Source of the DNA: Cannabis sativa
Lineage: Eukaryota; Streptophyta; Magnoliopsida; Rosales; Cannabaceae
Reading direction: 5' to 3'
Length of the DNA stretch: 64,000 bases
Assembly: GCF_029168945.1 (NCBI RefSeq)
Contig: NC_083603.1
Span: 50,974,406 to 51,038,405, forward strand
In this document: positions 59,701 through 64,000 of the stretch, one piece after another
Position numbering within the stretch: position 1 is the stretch's first letter
How the letters are laid out: each line of letters starts with the position of its first letter
Position numbers and translations under genes: made by a program
Notes under the pieces: generated by a model
Databases searched by the model: none
Seen by the model: only the letters and a program-made list of their open reading frames with translations
Told to the model about the DNA's origin: nothing

Positions 59701-60120
59701 GATTTCAAATTATTTTAATCAACACCAAATGCTTCAAGCGTAGGAAGGCTTCGATGACCAAACGATCATTGTGGGGGAAATGAACGTGTTTGGCATTATC
59801 CTCCGTGAATGTGATGGGAAAGTTCATGGTTCTTGGACGTTGTGCTGGTGAGTGTACAACTACACACATTTCCCCCTCACCATCTAATTTCCTCAAGTAT
59901 ATCTTTTGGGAATTCCTTATAAATCCTGTAATATGTGGTCCTCCTAAAATCGTGGCTACGTGTTCATCTACTCGTGGCGGAGCTAGACCTGGCAGGTATG
60001 GGTTCCTAGGTCCCAGAGCTATTACTGATATTGCAGCTTGAGTTGGTAGAGTAGGTAGGGCTCGTAGTTGTGTTCTAGGAGCTTGAGGGTGGACCACTCC
60101 TTGCGGAGAAACTATGGCAC
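59701..60120 (-). pseudogene. Tat-type Gag-Pro linker
   Basis: The 130-codon frame 60097-59705 contains VATILGGPHITGF and, at the end, FTEDNAKHVHFPHNDRLVIE, the conserved 'GGP...' and '...PHNDxLVI' blocks just before the protease in Tat-lineage Ty3/gypsy elements. The protease active site itself is missing: the sequence switches to chromovirus DNA at about 59700. Confidence 0.75.
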
Positions 60121-62215
60121 CCTACTATCCTGGAACGATCAACAGTCCATGAACAACCTTCTGTCAAGGATAAATAATGGGGATATGCACCCATTGGCCT
60201 ACGTGTCCAACTCTTTCTAACATTTTGATCTCATCCTTTAAGTAACCACACTCATTGGTTGTGTATCCCACATCTACGTGATACTAACACTTTTTATTGT
60301 AATCTCTTTTGTACTTCCCCCCAGAGGCTTCCTTGGGGCCTTCCTGTAGTGGATCATATTGCAGGTTCCCTTGTACACATTTTCTCATGTATCCCCTAAG
60401 CTGGTGTACTCGGTGTACTTTGGCTCATAATCCTTCCTTGGCTTTTTTCAAAATTTCACTTCGACTTTGGTTCTTTCCACTTCTCTTACTCTGGGAATGA
60501 CTCACATTCTATTCTAGAACTTCTAATTGTGACTTTGACTGTTGGGAGTGATACTACATCCAATTTGTGTCGCTTTATACCCAGAGAAATGGGTATGAGT
60601 AGGTACCTACACAGGTGCAGAAGGTCCATAGACAGCTAGAGTGTACTAAGTTTCGAGAACAGGGACTTGCGAAGCATATCTTGAAGTAGATGTGAAAGGG
60701 GCCAATGCCAAAGGGACTTCAAAGCTTATTGGTCAGCATCTTCTAAGTTGATGCAACCTTGTGCTCTTGACATAAACTTAAACAAAGTCTCAGCCCTTTG
60801 CATCTCTCCCATAACAGAGAGCCAATTGTAAGTCTAGATTGCGGGGTTACAAGTTTCATGTTGTCACTCACCTTTGTCTTAGTCGCTGCCCCCATCATTT
60901 GTTGAATGAAATTCTTCAGGTTCTCTCCTACTTGTTGTTTGACATTGGTGATCGACCCCACTTCCATATCATAGTCTGGGAGACTATGGTTTGCTTTCAA
61001 AAGGCGGACTACATCTCTTTCTAGCTATGGATCAATTTAGGAGCCAATCACTTCCACCAATCCTCAGTAGACTTGGTGAGTGTTAGGGAAAAACATAAAC
61101 ACTTGGCATCATCACTTACTCTGGCCACCTACATCATCTTGTTGTACTTAGTAAGGTGGGTCCTTGGATCTGTTCGTCCATCATAAAGCTTGGGAGCGGC
61201 GCTTTTCTGATCCTTCTGACACACGGCTCCTGGTTCTTATCTTCAGAATCGGTGAGGACCCCACTCTAATTCTAGACAAGCCTTGTCAGAGTATAAATTT
61301 GTTCTTCTAGCCTCTTTGTGTCACTGTTTAGGAGATCACATCTGCGAGCTTTATCATTCAAGTGGTTTTTGAGGTCATTCCCACATGGCCTCGCCTTCTC
61401 TCCCTTGGCTTTTTCGTACTCAGTGTCAAGACACCTCCGAAGATCTATAGTGGACCAACTGTCATCAGAATATTGTCCCCTGGTCCCACCATCCTGGATA
61501 ACGAAATCACTGAGGCAGTTTTTCCTTCCCCTAAGCTTAGGTACATTTGCACCAGTCCCTTTTTGCACAGCAGGACCTTTCAAAGCAAAAGAGCATACAA
61601 GCCCAGAGGCATCAGTGGCCTTCTGCGACTGTGTAGGTCTGAGAGTCACCCACCTTTGCCTTCCCCTTATCCTATACTGGAACAGAGGTTCCAACATCGA
61701 TAGGATTTTCCCTATTGTTTCTGTTGGCACACTCCATTAAAGGAGCATCTTTAGAGTCTTCTTCTAGATCTCCAAATTTGTCTTGGAGACGAGCCATTAT
61801 TCTCTTCTTTTTTTGAGAAAGCTTCTCCTGACGGGCTAGCTTCTCTTGGGTCTCATGCAACTCCTTAGACACTCGAGCCACCTCTAGATCTTGTTCATAA
61901 TGATAACCATCTTTGTGGTACCAGTCTTTGACGTATTCTCTATCATCATCTATTTCCTCCTCTTTATCATTTTGGTTTTTGTTAACATTCTTACAATGCT
62001 TTCTTAGGTCACCCTCTCAATTGTCAACTTTTGATGTACCTCTCTCACATTGCTCGACTGAGCGTGCTCTGGGAAGAGAGGGTTTACATCCTACATGACA
62101 GTGTCGAGGCCACCTTGAGGAGCCTTCTTAGTAACTGTTTTTTGTGTATACACCATGGTTGCAGTAGCACCATGGGCTTAGATCTTTCTTCAGCTCTCAA
62201 TAAAAGCACCCAAAA
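60121..62215 (-). pseudogene. Tat-type gag, decayed
   Basis: Follows the LTR (62216-63183). PBS/leader TTTTGGGTGCTTTTATTGAG lies just inside the LTR, gag ATG at about 62156. Coiled-coil head at 61881-61672 (ARVSKELHETQEKLARQEKL), a linker ORF at 61730-61272, and a capsid segment at 61000-60743 reading [17 protein letters not shown], similar to the family's 'ESLRDFIxRF' region. Many stops. Several plus-strand ORFs opposite it are shadows. Confidence 0.65.
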
Positions 62216-63183
62216 TGTTTACCAAGATTTTTTGAAACTGATAACATAAGAGCTTAAGAAATAATAAAATACAGTAATAAAGAGGATATGGGTTTTTACA
62301 TGGTTCAGTCGTCAATGAGTCTTAGTCCACGAGTTAGTCTATTAGCCTTAAGAGGCTTGTATAATGTTTTTACAATAGTGTTTGCAAGAAATCCTAACTC
62401 TACCCTCTTGGTTTCTTTTGAAGAAGAAGAAAGCTCAGAGTAATTTTAGCAGAGATTCAGCTATTTATTTTTCGTCCCCCCTTCATATGAAGATAAAAGG
62501 GTATTTATAGGCTAAGGGAAGGGTATGGACATGCCCATTACTCGCCTAGGGTTTTTGCAATAAATCCACTAATGGGGTAAAATACATGTAAACGAACTGA
62601 CTATTAGGCCTAAAAGAAGGTTTTGTGCTCGTGCATAGAAGCAGCTAGACAATTGGGGACTACAATTTGTAAAGAACACATGTCACCAAAAGATTTCACC
62701 TTGCAAAGTAAATGCCTGAAATAACAATCTGACAAAAAGGTGTATGGGGTGTACACACTGCTATGGTCTGACATAGGGAAAAAGATCTGATCTTGTGTCA
62801 GAAAAAGTATAACTGTCGTTGGGTGATCTGGGTTCTTCTTGAAGGTAGACATCCGTGTCTTTTTTGGGCAGTCAACATTTGAGATAACCCCTTCGAGTAA
62901 CCTTCCAGGTATCGTTTGTGCACACTTTGAACCTAATCATTTCCGAACCCCAAAGGGATAGTAAGCCTTCCGTATCCCGGATGGCATAATAAGACAGGAT
63001 AAATCTTCGTATGTCCTTTGGTCTTGATCTGTTCCTGGATCAGCAAAGCTTCTCTGTGACTTAGTCCAAACAGGGGGACTTGTCTAGTGACTATTTAAAG
63101 TTGTACTTCTCTTTTCAAGCCACGTATCTTTCGTCCGAAAATACGGATAACAGCTGAAAGTTCTTCTGTGTTGACAATTATCA
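62216..63183 (-). repeat. 5' LTR of the Tat-type element (968 bp)
   Basis: Plus-strand start TGTTTACCAAG, end GACAATTATCA; on the minus strand it begins TGATAATTGTC and ends CTTGGTAAACA, followed by the leader. It contains TTTTTACATGGTTCAGTCG and the TAGTCCACGAG block seen in plant Tat LTRs. No second LTR in the window, so the right boundary (63183) rests on the TG...CA rule only. Confidence 0.6.
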
Positions 63184-64000
63184 TAGTGTGTTTTAAGTTA
63201 ATTTAAAAAAAATAAATGATCATGTGATTTAACTAAAAAAAGAAGTGAATTAAGTTTTAAATTAGAAATTATGTTTTAACTAGTTGATCTATTTCTTTTC
63301 ACTTAATATTTAAATAGAATTTCTTTTATATATAGAGTGACAATTATTGAGAGAACTATTTCTTTTTTTAAAGAAAATTGAGAGAACTATATTGGAGAAA
63401 TCATTTCATGCATTTCACGTTCGCACAAATCTCTCTCTAAACAATTCAATTGATAAGTTAGTACATGTACAAAAATATATAATATTTGATCACAAAATAC
63501 ATGCATATTTACATATTTTATATACTTATTTAAAATGTGATACTATTTATTTATTATAAGAGATATGTTCAGCCACAAAACTTTGATTCGGTCCAATAAT
63601 AAGATATGAGAATCCATTAATTAAACAGAAGAAATTGTACATATCATTTTCCTATTTGGGAGAATGTATTATTGGAAGTTTTCTATATGAAACTGTTATT
63701 ATAAAATAATAATATATAACGGAAACTGAAAGAAACATTAACTGTACAGCTAAGATAATAAAATTGACATAAACATAAAGTTTATTATCAAATTATTGGC
63801 TCTTATTTATTTATTTATTTATTTATTTTCTTCACAAATTGGCTCCTGTTTTATCCAACATAAAGCTAACCATTGTATGCAAAAATAACAAAAATTATAT
63901 GGCTAAATTAAAAAGAATAACTAAAAACACAAAATAACATGCTACAATTGGTCAATAATTGTCTCACCATTTCCCTAAAAAACAATTCCGGTCATGTTAC
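63184..64000. other. AT-rich intergenic DNA
   Basis: No gene or transposon recognised. A TTTA microsatellite lies at about 63806-63830. The 70-codon ORF at 63347-63559 has no recognisable domain and is probably chance. Confidence 0.5.

Overview
This is a nuclear window from a flowering plant, most likely a eudicot. The evidence is plant-type spliced genes, AT-rich intergenic DNA, and plant lineages of LTR retrotransposons, L1-type LINEs, CACTA elements, a TRIM and MITEs. I cannot name the species. Only about 5 kb is host gene space; the rest is nested transposable elements, many with target-site duplications (TSDs) that can be read directly.

Layout: (1) 1-3426 is the 5' part of a minus-strand chromovirus-type Ty3/gypsy element, with a full 2.3 kb LTR and an intact gag start that runs off the window. 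(2) 3946-7440 holds a palindromic (fold-back) copia LTR, a copia LTR remnant with its primer-binding site, and a Tat-type gag fragment. (3) 8.2-16.5 kb is a decayed 'putative gypsy-type transposon' (Transposase_28-like) coiled-coil gene, split by a complete 5.5 kb non-autonomous LTR element (10802-16329, TSD CATAC) that carries two minisatellites. (4) About 17.1-17.9 kb is a degenerate ~146-bp tandem repeat whose units carry a hairpin. (5) 18955-24835 holds two tandem minus-strand NFD4-like (nodulin-like MFS) membrane protein genes. The downstream one is intact (532 aa in two exons); the upstream one (571 codons) has a single in-frame TAG in exon 1. (6) 24.95-27.5 kb is a minus-strand LINE remnant containing a TRIM. 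(7) 27.5-34.2 kb is a minus-oriented copia LTR plus internal sequence. Nested in it are a 2.75 kb CACTA element carrying a complete two-exon ribosomal protein eS25 gene, and MITEs. (8) 34.6-36.5 kb is a MITE and a Tat-type LTR containing a GT-rich minisatellite. (9) 36.5-50.9 kb is a Tat gag fragment joined to a second Transposase_28-like gene. The gag is interrupted by a copia element (37464-40539) and the gene by a decayed chromovirus (43930-50641, TSD TCTTA). (10) 52.0-59.7 kb is another chromovirus LTR plus decayed pol, its LTR interrupted by a full L1-type LINE (53594-57949, TSD TATAATCTTA). (11) 59.7-63.2 kb is a minus-strand Tat-type gag/pro remnant with its 5' LTR. (12) 63.2-64.0 kb is featureless AT-rich DNA.

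The most interesting object is the CACTA element with an apparently complete RPS25 gene, including its intron and a telo-box leader: a possible transposon-borne functional ribosomal gene. Also notable are the tandem transporter pair with a one-base nonsense difference, the fold-back LTR, and two independent LTR elements sharing the same unusual deletion (outer 5' LTR fused to internal DNA). All calls are by eye; no database search or alignment was run.
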